Numbered from the stretch's first letter, positions 53,674 through 62,812 are shown. The stretch: DNA of 64,000 nucleotides from Parabacteroides timonensis (GCF_900128505.1 NZ_LT669941.1:607526-671525), one strand, 5' to 3'. The notes: generated from the sequence alone by a model not told the origin. Translations and numbers: made by a program.

Positions 53674-55875
53674 ATGAAAAAATATCTTCTGTTACTCGCA
53701 TGTATCGGTATTTTTGCTTCAGCAGAAACAAAGACCGATTGGAAAGCACAATGGATCAACACTGAGCGATGTCAAAGTGCAAGCAACACCTGGTTAGCCT
53801 ATCGTAAGACCGTATCTATAGATGAAGTGCCGGCTACTCTGACAGCCCATATAGCTGCCGACAGTAAATATTGGCTGTGGATCAATGGACGTATGGTTGT
53901 CTTTGAAGGCGGTCTGAAACGTGGCCCTTCTCCCTACGATACCTATTATGATTCGGTGGAGATTGCTCCTTATCTTGTTTCAGGAGAGAACACTCTTGCT
54001 GTTTTGGTGTGGCATTTCGGAAAGAATGGTTTCAGCCATATCAATAGCGGAATGGCAGCTTTACTGTTTGAAGCCATTGCACCCGGAGTAGAGATTGTTT
54101 CGGATAAGAGTTGGGCATGTTCCGTTTATGATGCTTATCAAAATACGGAAGCTCCTTTCCCGAATTATCGCTTGTCGGAAAGTAATATTCGTTTTGATGC
54201 CCGGATAGCAATGGATGGTTGGAACCAGCCTGATTTTAACGGTGGTTTCCCAGGTGCAGAAATTGCATGTGTGGTGGGGAAGGCCCCATTGGGTAAATTG
54301 GTGGAACGTCCGATACCGATGTTTAAAGATTTTGGTTTGAAAGCATATCCAAATGTCCGGCAGTCGGCAAAGGGCGATACTTTGTTTTGTCGTCTGCCTT
54401 ACAATTGTCAGTTTACACCCTATCTGAAAGTCGAAGCATCCGAAGGTAAGACTATCTATATGCAGACAGATAATTACTGGGGAGGTGGTCCGGAAAATAT
54501 CCGTGCCGAATATATCACCCGTAAAGGAGTACAGGAGTATGAAAGTTATGGATGGATAAGCGGTCACGAAATGTGGTACATTATCCCTGATGGTGTAAAG
54601 GTATTGGATGTGAAATACCGTGAGACGGGATATGATACCGAATTTGCCGGAGCTTTCCGGTGTAATGATCCTTTCCTGAATGAACTATGGAAACGTTCCG
54701 CCCGTACATTATATATAACGATGCGCGACAACTATATGGACTGTCCCGAACGTGAACGTGCTCAGTGGTGGGGGGATGAAGTGAACGAACTGGGCGAAGC
54801 TTTCTACGCTTTGTCTACCTCTTCTCATCAATTGGCCGTAAAGGGTATCCATGAGTTGATGAACTGGCAACGTGCCGATGGTTCGCTGTTTGCTCCGGTT
54901 CCTGCCGGTAACTGGTCGAAGGAATTACCTTTACAGATGCTGGCTTCTGTCGGTTGGTACGGTTTTTATACCCAATATTATTATAGCGGTGACAGTACTT
55001 TCATTCCGACTATCTACGACCGTCTGCACCGTTACCTGCACGAAACTTGGAAGGTGGACAAGAGCGGTCTGCCTATTGAACGTAGCGGGGAATGGAGCTG
55101 GGGCGATTGGGGTGAACAGATCGACATGGGAGTACTGACCAATTGCTGGTACTATCTCGCACTGAAAGCAGAAAAAGCTTTTGCCCTTCAACTAGGGAAG
55201 AAGGCCGATGCCGAAGAGATCGGTCGTATGATGTATAGCATTGAGAAATGTTTCAATACGAAGTTCTGGACAGGAACAGCCTATCGTTCTCCCGGCTATC
55301 ATGGTGAGAATGACGACCGGGCACAGGCAATGGCAGTCCTTTCCGGTTTGGCCCCGAAAGATAAATATCCTGCTATACTGAAACTGCTGAAGAAAGAGTA
55401 TCATGCCAGTCCCTATATGGAAAAATATGTACTGGAGGCTCTTTTCCATATTGGGGCTCCGGATGCTGCGTTGCAGCGTATGCGGGATCGCTATGCCGGT
55501 ATGCTGGGTTATAAGGAATATACGACCTTGTTTGAAGGTTGGGGAGTAGGAGTCGATGGCTTTGGTGGCGGAACGATCAATCATGCATGGAGTGGCGGTC
55601 CGTTAACATTGCTCAGCCAGAAAGTATGTGGTATAGAACCGACTTCGCCTGGATTTAAAACTTTCCAGGTAAAGCCCCAGATGGGTTCTTTGACAGAAGC
55701 GTCGGCTACGGTAGCGACTCATTATGGTGAAATCAAAGTAGATTTACGGAAATCAGGTCGTAATATTCTTGTTGAAATTCAGGTACCCGAACAAACAACT
55801 GCAATAGTGATTTCGCCCAAAGGAAAAGCTTATAAAGTTGGCGCTGGCGCCCATAATTTAAAGTGTCCCTTTTAA
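53674..55875 (+). CDS. GH78 family alpha-L-rhamnosidase (long form)
   Basis: The 733-residue exported protein has a signal peptide (MKKYLLLLACIGIFASA), N-terminal beta domains including a lectin-like ADSKYWLWINGRMV segment, and the catalytic (alpha/alpha)6 barrel. The GH78 motif reads MDCPERERAQWWGDEVNE, and the general-base Glu is likely in TTLFEGWGVG. A C-terminal beta-sandwich closes the protein. It starts 23 bases after the short GH78 gene, so both are probably expressed with the rha operon. The two enzymes may attack different linkages or aglycones. Its transcript ends at the hairpin that overlaps its stop codon. Confidence 0.9.
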   Translation: MKKYLLLLACIGIFASAETKTDWKAQWINTERCQSASNTWLAYRKTVSIDEVPATLTAHIAADSKYWLWINGRMVVFEGGLKRGPSPYDTYYDSVEIAPYLVSGENTLAVLVWHFGKNGFSHINSGMAALLFEAIAPGVEIVSDKSWACSVYDAYQNTEAPFPNYRLSESNIRFDARIAMDGWNQPDFNGGFPGAEIACVVGKAPLGKLVERPIPMFKDFGLKAYPNVRQSAKGDTLFCRLPYNCQFTPYLKVEASEGKTIYMQTDNYWGGGPENIRAEYITRKGVQEYESYGWISGHEMWYIIPDGVKVLDVKYRETGYDTEFAGAFRCNDPFLNELWKRSARTLYITMRDNYMDCPERERAQWWGDEVNELGEAFYALSTSSHQLAVKGIHELMNWQRADGSLFAPVPAGNWSKELPLQMLASVGWYGFYTQYYYSGDSTFIPTIYDRLHRYLHETWKVDKSGLPIERSGEWSWGDWGEQIDMGVLTNCWYYLALKAEKAFALQLGKKADAEEIGRMMYSIEKCFNTKFWTGTAYRSPGYHGENDDRAQAMAVLSGLAPKDKYPAILKLLKKEYHASPYMEKYVLEALFHIGAPDAALQRMRDRYAGMLGYKEYTTLFEGWGVGVDGFGGGTINHAWSGGPLTLLSQKVCGIEPTSPGFKTFQVKPQMGSLTEASATVATHYGEIKVDLRKSGRNILVEIQVPEQTTAIVISPKGKAYKVGAGAHNLKCPF

Positions 55876-55889
55876 TACGGGCACTTTTT
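55861..55889 (+). terminator. Terminator of the rhamnose locus
   Basis: AAGTGTCC pairs with GGGCACTT (one G-U) and is followed by T-residues. The left arm lies within the last codons of the GH78 gene. Confidence 0.75.
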
Positions 55890-55925
55890 ATAATAAAATT
55901 GACGAATAGATTTAAGATTTATATA

Positions 55926-55956
55926 TTGTTTGGTAGCCTCACATTATCTACTTTTG
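55926..55956 (+). promoter_or_regulatory. Promoter of the nuclease gene
   Basis: TTG (55926-55928), 20 bases, then TACTTTTG (55949-55956) fits the -33/-7 pattern. The -7 box lies exactly in the loop of the inverted repeat at 55934-55976. Confidence 0.55.
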
Positions 55957-55976
55957 CCGGGGATAATGTGAGGCTA
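55934..55976. repeat. Perfect 15-bp inverted repeat bracketing a -7 box
   Basis: TAGCCTCACATTATC (55934-55948) and GATAATGTGAGGCTA (55962-55976) are exact inverted repeats with a 13-base loop that begins with TACTTTTG. Because the left arm is upstream of the start site, it is more likely a DNA element than an RNA hairpin. Confidence 0.75.
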
Positions 55977-55983
55977 TTGGTCG

Positions 55984-56991
55984 ATGGTGAAAGGAAAAAG
56001 TAAAACAAAGTCGAAATCGAGGAAAAAGAAAAAGCAGGTATCATCGTTTGTTCTGGCTGTCAAACGGGTATTTGTCGCTATTTCTATAATACTTGCCTGC
56101 CTGATAGGCGTTTTATTTTTATATGATTATCTGTATCCTGTAACCGGAAAACAACCAGTTGTGGAGGAACAGCAAAAAGCGGTTGCTAAAGAGCAGAAGA
56201 AGTTTGCGACTCCGAAAAAGCCGGTTCCTGAGCAAAAGAAAAAAGACGAGCTATCCTCAATAAAGCCTTCCCGTCCCAAAACAACAACCTTCAAAATCCC
56301 CGCAAACGCAGAGATTCCCAAGTTACAGGCTAAACGGTCTGAACAGGTGATTCGCCATGAAGGTTACACCGTATCCTATAATTCTGATTACAAAATAGCA
56401 AACTGGGTAGCCTACGAATTGACTCCCGAAGAAGCAAAAAGTAAAAAGACGGAACGTTCGAACAAGTTCGTTCCCGATCCGTTGGTAAAAGGAGCTACTG
56501 CCACCAACGATGATTATACCCGTACAGGCTACGACCGTGGCCATCTGGCTCCGGCGGGTGATATGAAATGGTCGGCTAAAGCGATGCGCGAATCGTTTTA
56601 TCTGAGTAATATTTGTCCGCAGGAGCCGGGGTTAAACCGTGGTATCTGGAAAGATCTGGAAGAATTAAGCCGGATGTGGGCGAACGATTACGGAGCTTTA
56701 TTGATTGCTACCGGCCCTGTTATGACAGACGACATGAAGCGGATGGGAAAGAACAGGATAGGAGTACCCGGTGCATTTTACAAAGTGATTTGTTATGTTT
56801 CAGGTGAAGAGTATAAGGCTATCGGATTTATTTTTGAGAACAGGGACTATAAGAAAACAGCATTGAGATCCATGGCAATCCCTGTCGATAGTGTAGAGAA
56901 AGTAACGGGAATAGATTTCTTCCCGGCCGTTCCTGATGAACAGGAAAAAGTAATGGAAGCAAAAATAGACTGGGACAGTTGGTCCTTTTAA
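55984..56991 (+). CDS. Membrane-anchored DNA/RNA non-specific endonuclease (NUC1-type)
   Basis: The 335-residue protein has a very basic N-terminal tail (residues 1-18), one membrane segment (about 22-48) and a Lys/Glu/Pro-rich linker (about 50-110). The C-terminal beta-beta-alpha-metal nuclease domain has the signature YDRGHLAPAGD with catalytic His187, plus NICPQEPGLNRGIWKDLE with the metal-binding Asn. The nuclease domain should be exposed to the periplasm, where it could degrade incoming nucleic acid for nutrition or defence. It is monocistronic with an unusual promoter dyad. Confidence 0.92.
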   Translation: MVKGKSKTKSKSRKKKKQVSSFVLAVKRVFVAISIILACLIGVLFLYDYLYPVTGKQPVVEEQQKAVAKEQKKFATPKKPVPEQKKKDELSSIKPSRPKTTTFKIPANAEIPKLQAKRSEQVIRHEGYTVSYNSDYKIANWVAYELTPEEAKSKKTERSNKFVPDPLVKGATATNDDYTRTGYDRGHLAPAGDMKWSAKAMRESFYLSNICPQEPGLNRGIWKDLEELSRMWANDYGALLIATGPVMTDDMKRMGKNRIGVPGAFYKVICYVSGEEYKAIGFIFENRDYKKTALRSMAIPVDSVEKVTGIDFFPAVPDEQEKVMEAKIDWDSWSF

Positions 56992-57152
56992 TTATGTACA
57001 AGCAAATGGTATTCCGCTGGTAAAAAGGTAGGTAATATCCGAACAATTATAAAAAAATGAATGTTGTAATGCTATGACTTAACGCATAGTATTATATGAC
57101 TTTGTATTAGCATATAATTAACAAATAACTAAATAAGTAAATGCAAGTTATC

Positions 57153-58205
57153 ATGAATGGTAAATTAATTCCCGTTTTTGTATTGGCAGCATTGATGTCT
57201 TGTAGCCGACCGCCGGTAAAAGAGCAAGGGCCTCGTCCGGTAAAGTTGACTGAAGTAGCATCATTAAATGTGGTGGAGAAGTCGTTTAGTGGTGTAGTAT
57301 CTCCTGACCAGTTCAGTGACCTGGCGTTTAAAATGTCCGGACCATTGATCTCCCTGAACGTGGAAGAAGGGCAGAAAGTACGTACCGGACAAATAGTGGC
57401 AGAAATGGACCCCCAGGATTTCAAGTGGGATTTTGAAGCAAAGAAGGCTTCCTTCCAGACTGCACAGGCCCAGTTGCAACGTGCTGAAAGACTGTTGGCA
57501 AAGCAAGCGATCTCCCAGCAGGAATATGAAACGACAAAAGCTTCTTATTCCAATGCCCAGGCAGCATTTGAAAACTCTCAGAATACATTGGAGCAAACCA
57601 AACTTCGTGCTCCTTTTGACGGTTTTATCCAGAAGAAGTATGTAGAGAACTATCAGAAAGTACAGATGGGGCAGGGTATTGTCTGCCTGATCAATCCTAA
57701 TAAACTGCAAATCCAGTTTACGATGCCGGAAACGAACATTACCTATTTCTCGACTCCTTATACGATCTATGTGGAGTTCGACAACTATAAAGGTGTCCGT
57801 TTCAAGGCTAAGGTAAAAGAATATGTGGAAGCATCTCCCGACGGTTCCGGTGTTCCTGTATTCCTGTATATTGACGATCCTGCGTTCGATCTCAATAAGT
57901 ATAAGGTGGCCGTAGGTTTCTCTTGCCGCGTTGTACTGAATATCGAAAGCCAGAGTTTCAATGAAGGAGCTGTATTAATACCCCTGTCTGCTATTGTTGC
58001 CGACGAAGCGAACAGTAGCGATAAGTTCGTTTTTGTCTTTAATACGCAAACCCAGCAGGTTGAACGCCGCATGATCACGGTAAGAGAACTGGTTGGTAAA
58101 GACAATGTGATCATTCTGGAAGGATTGAAAGCCGGAGAACGTGTCGTTACTGCCGGAGCAACCCGCCTTGTAGACGGACAACAAGTAAAAGTATTAACAG
58201 ATTAA
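57153..58205 (+). CDS. RND efflux periplasmic adaptor (lipoprotein), operon 3
   Basis: The ATG at 57153 gives a lipoprotein signal ending at LAALMSC and 350 residues; an ATG at 57141 adds four residues. Split lipoyl halves (KMSGPLISLNVEEGQKVRTGQ and LRAPFDGFIQKKYVEN) flank the helical hairpin (about 85-150). It is clearly different in sequence from the adaptors at 17014 and 25230. It is first in a three-gene operon and ends 11 bases before the pump. No regulator gene is next to this operon. Confidence 0.9.
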   Translation: MNGKLIPVFVLAALMSCSRPPVKEQGPRPVKLTEVASLNVVEKSFSGVVSPDQFSDLAFKMSGPLISLNVEEGQKVRTGQIVAEMDPQDFKWDFEAKKASFQTAQAQLQRAERLLAKQAISQQEYETTKASYSNAQAAFENSQNTLEQTKLRAPFDGFIQKKYVENYQKVQMGQGIVCLINPNKLQIQFTMPETNITYFSTPYTIYVEFDNYKGVRFKAKVKEYVEASPDGSGVPVFLYIDDPAFDLNKYKVAVGFSCRVVLNIESQSFNEGAVLIPLSAIVADEANSSDKFVFVFNTQTQQVERRMITVRELVGKDNVIILEGLKAGERVVTAGATRLVDGQQVKVLTD

Positions 58206-58216
58206 GAAGAGAAACA

Positions 58217-61200
58217 ATGAATATTCCAAAATATTCCTTAGAGAATAGTAAGATTATATACTTCTTTCTGGCTGTGATGCTGATTGGTGGTATATACTCT
58301 TTCTTCAAACTACCGAAGAAGGAGGACGCCCCCTTTGTAATCAAACAGGCTGTATTGGTTACACAATATCCGGGAGCAACTCCTTTTGAAGTGGAAAAAC
58401 TGATTACCGAGCCGATCGAAAGAGAGATACAGTCTATGTCGGACGTGTATCAGATTAAGTCGGAGTCTTATTTCGGGATGTCGAAGATATCGATCGAACT
58501 ACAACCGACGCTTGCTCCCGACTATATGCCTGTTAAGTGGGACGAACTTCGCCGTAAGGTGGCAAATATAGAACCCCGTCTTCCGAGCGGTGCCTCTTCC
58601 ATATCGGTCAGTGATGACTTTGGTGATGTATTCGGTATCTATTATGCCTTGACTGCCGATGATGGGTTTACCTATGACGAATTGCGCGACTGGTCGCAAA
58701 AGATCAAGACAGAATTGTCTCCGGTACCCGGCGTACAGAAGGTGTATCTGTTTGGTGAACAAACACAGGTTATCAATGTAAGGATCTCGGTACCGAAACT
58801 GGCTAACCTCGGGATTGATCCTAACTCTATCCAGCAGGTACTGCAAACACAAAACCTGTTGGTCAATACCGGAGACATCAATACCGGCAGCTATCAGTTA
58901 CGTTTGAGAGCTGAAGGAACTTATAAAGATATACAGGATATACGCGACCAGTTGATCGTTACCAAAAGTGGAGGTGAAGTGCGTTTGGGAGATATCGCAA
59001 TCGTTGAACGCGGTTATATGGATCCCCCTTCCAATCTGATGCGTGTGGATGGCAAGCGCGCTATCGGTATTGGGGTTGCAACAGGATCGAATGATGATGT
59101 GGTTGCAGTAGGTAACGATGTCGCTGCCCATCTGGAAGAAATGGAACAGCTTTTCCCTATCGGGATGGAGTTGAAGACGATCTATCCGGAAAATAAGATT
59201 GCCGATGAAGCGAACAATGGCTTTATCCTTAACCTGATCGAATCGTTGCTGATCGTTATTGTAGTGATCTTCCTTGTCATGGGATCGCGTGCCGGTATGC
59301 TGGTGGGTAGTTCGCTACTCTTCTCCGTAGGGGGTACGTTGTTGCTTATGCTTATCTGGGGTGTAGGATTGAACCGAACTTCGCTGGCTGCATTTATCAT
59401 CGCGATGGGTATGCTGGTGGATAATGCCATTGTGGTAACAGATAATGCGCAGGTAGGTATCAAGCGCGGGTTATCCCGTTACCAGGCTTTGGTAGACGGA
59501 GCAACCAAGCCACAATGGGCCTTATTGGGTGCAACTTTTATCGCTGTCTGTTCATTCCTGCCGATGTATCTGGCTCCTGCTTCCGTAGCAGAGATCGTTA
59601 AACCATTGTTTATCGTATTGGCTGTGTCGTTGGGGTTAAGCTGGGTATTGGCATTAACGCAAACAACGACTTTCGGTAACTTTATCCTGAAAGAAGCGAA
59701 ACCGGGTGAAGCGAAAGATCCTTACGATACGAAGTTGTATCATAAGTTTGAAAAGGTTCTGGCCCGTCTTATTAAACGCAGATGGGTAACCGTTTCTTCT
59801 GTCGTAGCAACCCTGTTCCTTTCCTTATTTATTATGGGGATCATGCCGCAGAGCTTCTTCCCGATCATGAACAAGCCTTATTTCCGTGCCGACCTGATCT
59901 TCCCGGAAGGTTACAGTATCTACGATGTGGAGAAGAGTGTGAAAGAGATCGAAGGTTACCTGAGTAATAATAAGAACATCAAATCGTACTCATTTACCCT
60001 GGGAGGTTCCCCGGTTCGTTATTACCTGGCAAGTTCATCGGTGGGACCGAAGCCTAACTTTGCGAATGTATTGATCGAAACTCAAAAGGCGGAAGATGCA
60101 CAGGCGGAAGAAGGTAAATTCTACGATTATATGGTGGCAAACTATCCGAACATCCTCACTCGTTCGGCCCTGTTCGCTTTGTCTCCCGTGCCCGATGCCG
60201 CTATTGAGATCGGTTTTATCGGAGATAATGTGGATACACTGGTGGCTTTGACGGAGAAAGTCAAGGAGATAGCCCGTCAGTACGACCAGGTGATGGAAGT
60301 GCGCGATAGCTGGGGCAATAAGGTACCGGTATGGAAGCCGTTGTATTCACAGGAAAAAGGTTTGCGTCTGGGCATCACCCGTCAGCAAGTAGCTTATTCC
60401 CTTCGCTCGGCAACGAACGGTGTTCCGCTCGGCGAGTATCGTGAAGGCGATGTTTTTATGCCTATCCTGATGAAGGATGCCGACCGCGACTCAATGAACC
60501 TGAATGATATTAAGACGTTGCCGGTTTATAGTGCCAAAGGACGTTCAGTCAAGGTTGAGCAGGTAATCGACGATTTCTCTCTCGATTACGAATACAATGT
60601 CGTAAGGCGTTTCAACCGTCAACCGTATATGATGATGCAGTGCGAACCGAAACGCGGTGCCAACACAATGGCTGCATTCAGTCATCTTTGGACGGAAGCC
60701 CAAAAACAAATACAGGTTCCCGAAGGTTATAAGATGACTTACTTCGGAGAACAAAGTGAACAGGATAAAGGTAATAAGGCTATTGCAGCCAACATTCCTT
60801 TGATGTTTGGTCTAATCTATATCACCTTGCTGTTCCTCTTTCCGAAATATTACCGGAAACCGGTATTGATCATGGCAATGCTTCCATTGATCTTTATCGG
60901 GGTAGTACTGGGATTGCTGGTCTTCGGAAAGTCGCTCGACTTCTTTGCGATGTTGGGACTATTGGGTCTGATCGGTATGAACATCAAGAATGCCATTGTG
61001 CTTGTCGATGAGATAGGCCTTCAGATGAATAGCGGACTGGCCCCTGTCAATGCTATCATAGAAGCGACCAAGACACGTATCGTGCCTGTGACGATGGCAT
61101 CGGGTACTACGATCCTGGGTATGCTTCCTTTGTTGGGGGATGCGATGTTTGCCGGTATGGCGGCTACGATCATGGGAGGTTTGTTTGTATCGACCATCCT

Positions 61201-61258
61201 GACCATCTTCGTGCTTCCGGTTACCTATTGTATATTCTTTAAGATTAAATCGGAATAA
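58217..61258 (+). CDS. RND efflux pump permease, operon 3 (Asp-Asn in TM4)
   Basis: The 1013-residue RND permease has twelve membrane segments and two large periplasmic loops. It belongs to a different branch from the HAE-1 pumps at 18136 and 26354. TM4 reads GMLVDNAIVVTDNAQ, with Asp402 followed by Asn403 where AcrB-type pumps have two Asp. TM10 keeps Lys924 (GMNIKNAIVLVDEI). The changed relay suggests a different proton-coupling detail, though one Asp is enough in some RND branches. It lies 11 bases after the adaptor and 5 bases before the TolC-like gene. Confidence 0.93.
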   Translation: MNIPKYSLENSKIIYFFLAVMLIGGIYSFFKLPKKEDAPFVIKQAVLVTQYPGATPFEVEKLITEPIEREIQSMSDVYQIKSESYFGMSKISIELQPTLAPDYMPVKWDELRRKVANIEPRLPSGASSISVSDDFGDVFGIYYALTADDGFTYDELRDWSQKIKTELSPVPGVQKVYLFGEQTQVINVRISVPKLANLGIDPNSIQQVLQTQNLLVNTGDINTGSYQLRLRAEGTYKDIQDIRDQLIVTKSGGEVRLGDIAIVERGYMDPPSNLMRVDGKRAIGIGVATGSNDDVVAVGNDVAAHLEEMEQLFPIGMELKTIYPENKIADEANNGFILNLIESLLIVIVVIFLVMGSRAGMLVGSSLLFSVGGTLLLMLIWGVGLNRTSLAAFIIAMGMLVDNAIVVTDNAQVGIKRGLSRYQALVDGATKPQWALLGATFIAVCSFLPMYLAPASVAEIVKPLFIVLAVSLGLSWVLALTQTTTFGNFILKEAKPGEAKDPYDTKLYHKFEKVLARLIKRRWVTVSSVVATLFLSLFIMGIMPQSFFPIMNKPYFRADLIFPEGYSIYDVEKSVKEIEGYLSNNKNIKSYSFTLGGSPVRYYLASSSVGPKPNFANVLIETQKAEDAQAEEGKFYDYMVANYPNILTRSALFALSPVPDAAIEIGFIGDNVDTLVALTEKVKEIARQYDQVMEVRDSWGNKVPVWKPLYSQEKGLRLGITRQQVAYSLRSATNGVPLGEYREGDVFMPILMKDADRDSMNLNDIKTLPVYSAKGRSVKVEQVIDDFSLDYEYNVVRRFNRQPYMMMQCEPKRGANTMAAFSHLWTEAQKQIQVPEGYKMTYFGEQSEQDKGNKAIAANIPLMFGLIYITLLFLFPKYYRKPVLIMAMLPLIFIGVVLGLLVFGKSLDFFAMLGLLGLIGMNIKNAIVLVDEIGLQMNSGLAPVNAIIEATKTRIVPVTMASGTTILGMLPLLGDAMFAGMAATIMGGLFVSTILTIFVLPVTYCIFFKIKSE

Positions 61259-61263
61259 GTAAT

Positions 61264-62544
61264 ATGAAAAGTAAACTGATAATAGGTTGTATGCTGTTGG
61301 GTGCTTTATCTGCGAATGCGCAGGTACAGCCCATCACGGCAGCCGAATATAAAGAAAAAGTGCTTGAATACAGCCGTCAGATCAAGCAGAGTTCCGAAGA
61401 ACGGATCGCTATGCAGCACGCTATTAAAGCTGCTAAGACTGCCTTTTTTCCGGCGGTTGATTTCTCCGGTAGTTACCAGTACCGTATTAATAAGTACGAA
61501 TTGATGCCGGGCTATGAAATGGATCATAACACTTATAGCCTGGGAGCAACTGTCAGCCAGCCTATCTATGCCGGAGGACAAATTTACAACAACTATAAGG
61601 CTGCCGAGATACAGGGACAGATTGCCACTGAAGCGGAAGAACTGACAACCGATAACATTGTTTATGCCGCCGATATGAACTACTGGTCGGTAGCCGCCCG
61701 CAAAGGGATGTATGATGTAATGACCCAGTATGTCGATATCGTGCAGGAGTTGGCCAACGTATTGACCCTTCGTTTCCAGGACGGACAAATCAGTAAGACC
61801 GACCTTTTGCAGGTACAGGCCCGCCTGAAAGAGGCGGAGTTGAACAAAAGTTCTGCCTATAAAGACTATCAGATCGCCTTACAAAATCTCAACGTCCTGA
61901 TGGGGGTTCCCCCGATGGAAGAGGTAGCTATTGCCGACTCTATCACAATGGATCAACCGTTACCTCTGCGTGTGGGTGAGTCTGCAGCGTTGGATAATCG
62001 TCCGGACTTTCATATAGCCCAGTTGAATATCGAGTATCAGAAACGGCAGATCAACCTCTCCAAGGCAAAGTATAACCCGAACCTGTCTGTCGGATTTCAG
62101 GGATCATGGGGAACTCCTATGCTGAACATGAAAGGTTCCGACCAGCTATGGACACCGGCAGTCTTCGCTTCCCTGAAAATACCTTTGTTCCGTTGGGGAG
62201 CGCGCTTCAAGGAAGTGAATTCGCAAAAAGCGATCCTGCGTAGTAAAGAGTATGCGATGGACAATACCCGCGATCAGATCGGCCAGGAAGTAGCTAATGC
62301 CTGGACCAGTCTGACTGAGAACACCAAGCAGATCGATGTTGCTGAAGATGCCTGCAAAATAGCTGAAGAGAATCTCGACCTGAATACATTCAGCTATAAC
62401 GAAGGTAAGCTTCCTATTGTCGATGTACTCTCTGCCCAGCTATCATGGATACAGTCTTACAGCAGTCTTATCCAGACCTGGTATCAGCAGAAAGCCTCTC
62501 TGGCTCAATATAACAAAGCTATCGGTATCCGTCGTATGCAGTAA
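61264..62544 (+). CDS. TolC-like outer-membrane efflux protein, operon 3
   Basis: The 426-residue outer-membrane channel has a standard signal peptide (MKSKLIIGCMLLGALSANA) rather than a lipoprotein signal, unlike the channels of operons 1 and 2. It has two OEP repeats with long helices (IAMQHAIKAAKTAFFPAVDF and LNIEYQKRQINLSKAKYNP) and the strands GATVSQPIYAGGQI. It completes the third tripartite efflux system. A terminator follows at 62571-62614, then the TGTACA array. Confidence 0.92.
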   Translation: MKSKLIIGCMLLGALSANAQVQPITAAEYKEKVLEYSRQIKQSSEERIAMQHAIKAAKTAFFPAVDFSGSYQYRINKYELMPGYEMDHNTYSLGATVSQPIYAGGQIYNNYKAAEIQGQIATEAEELTTDNIVYAADMNYWSVAARKGMYDVMTQYVDIVQELANVLTLRFQDGQISKTDLLQVQARLKEAELNKSSAYKDYQIALQNLNVLMGVPPMEEVAIADSITMDQPLPLRVGESAALDNRPDFHIAQLNIEYQKRQINLSKAKYNPNLSVGFQGSWGTPMLNMKGSDQLWTPAVFASLKIPLFRWGARFKEVNSQKAILRSKEYAMDNTRDQIGQEVANAWTSLTENTKQIDVAEDACKIAEENLDLNTFSYNEGKLPIVDVLSAQLSWIQSYSSLIQTWYQQKASLAQYNKAIGIRRMQ

Positions 62545-62570
62545 GAAGCGATCGGATATACAGGAAACGA

Positions 62571-62614
62571 AAAGGCGGCTATCGGGAAATACAACCCAGT
62601 AGTCGCTTTTTTTA
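62571..62614 (+). terminator. Terminator of RND operon 3
   Basis: GCGGCTA (62575-62581) pairs with TAGTCGC (62600-62606, one G-U) and is followed by seven T residues. Confidence 0.8.
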
Positions 62615-62687
62615 TTGTTTACATCCCTACCTTTTAGAGTAAAGTATACTATCAATTAGTTCAAGAGTCCCGACCTGCTATCGTCAC

Positions 62688-62775
62688 CCTGTACACCCTG
62701 GCCAACTACCCTGTACATGCTGACAAACCAGGGTGTACAGGATAATCGGCCATGGTGTACACCGTAGCAACAATA
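62688..62775. repeat. Array of four TGTACA palindromes at exact 22-bp spacing
   Basis: TGTACA occurs at 62690, 62712, 62734 and 62756, each exactly 22 bases apart. The flanks form units in both orientations. CCTGTACACCCTGG (62688-62701) has its exact reverse complement at 62729-62742, and the last site is the palindrome GGTGTACACC. The units have no unique spacers. The array lies between the operon 3 terminator and the promoter of the GNAT gene, so it may be an operator array. The rest of the 322-base gap contains the terminator and promoter. Confidence 0.8.
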
Positions 62776-62812
62776 AGTCCCTTCTTTTCATATAATAAGT
62801 AGTGACTTATTG
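62771..62812 (+). promoter_or_regulatory. Dyad upstream of the GNAT promoter
   Basis: CAATAAGTC (62771-62779) and GACTTATTG (62804-62812) are exact inverted repeats, and the second arm covers the TTG of the -33 element. A smaller dyad, AATAAGT/ACTTATT, is nested. This is a possible repressor site. Confidence 0.45.

Noticed and set aside
55934..55976. A phase-variable invertible promoter like those of Bacteroides capsule loci.
   Set aside because: The segment between the repeats is only 13 bases, far shorter than known invertible segments, and no recombinase gene is near. It is kept only as a regulatory dyad.
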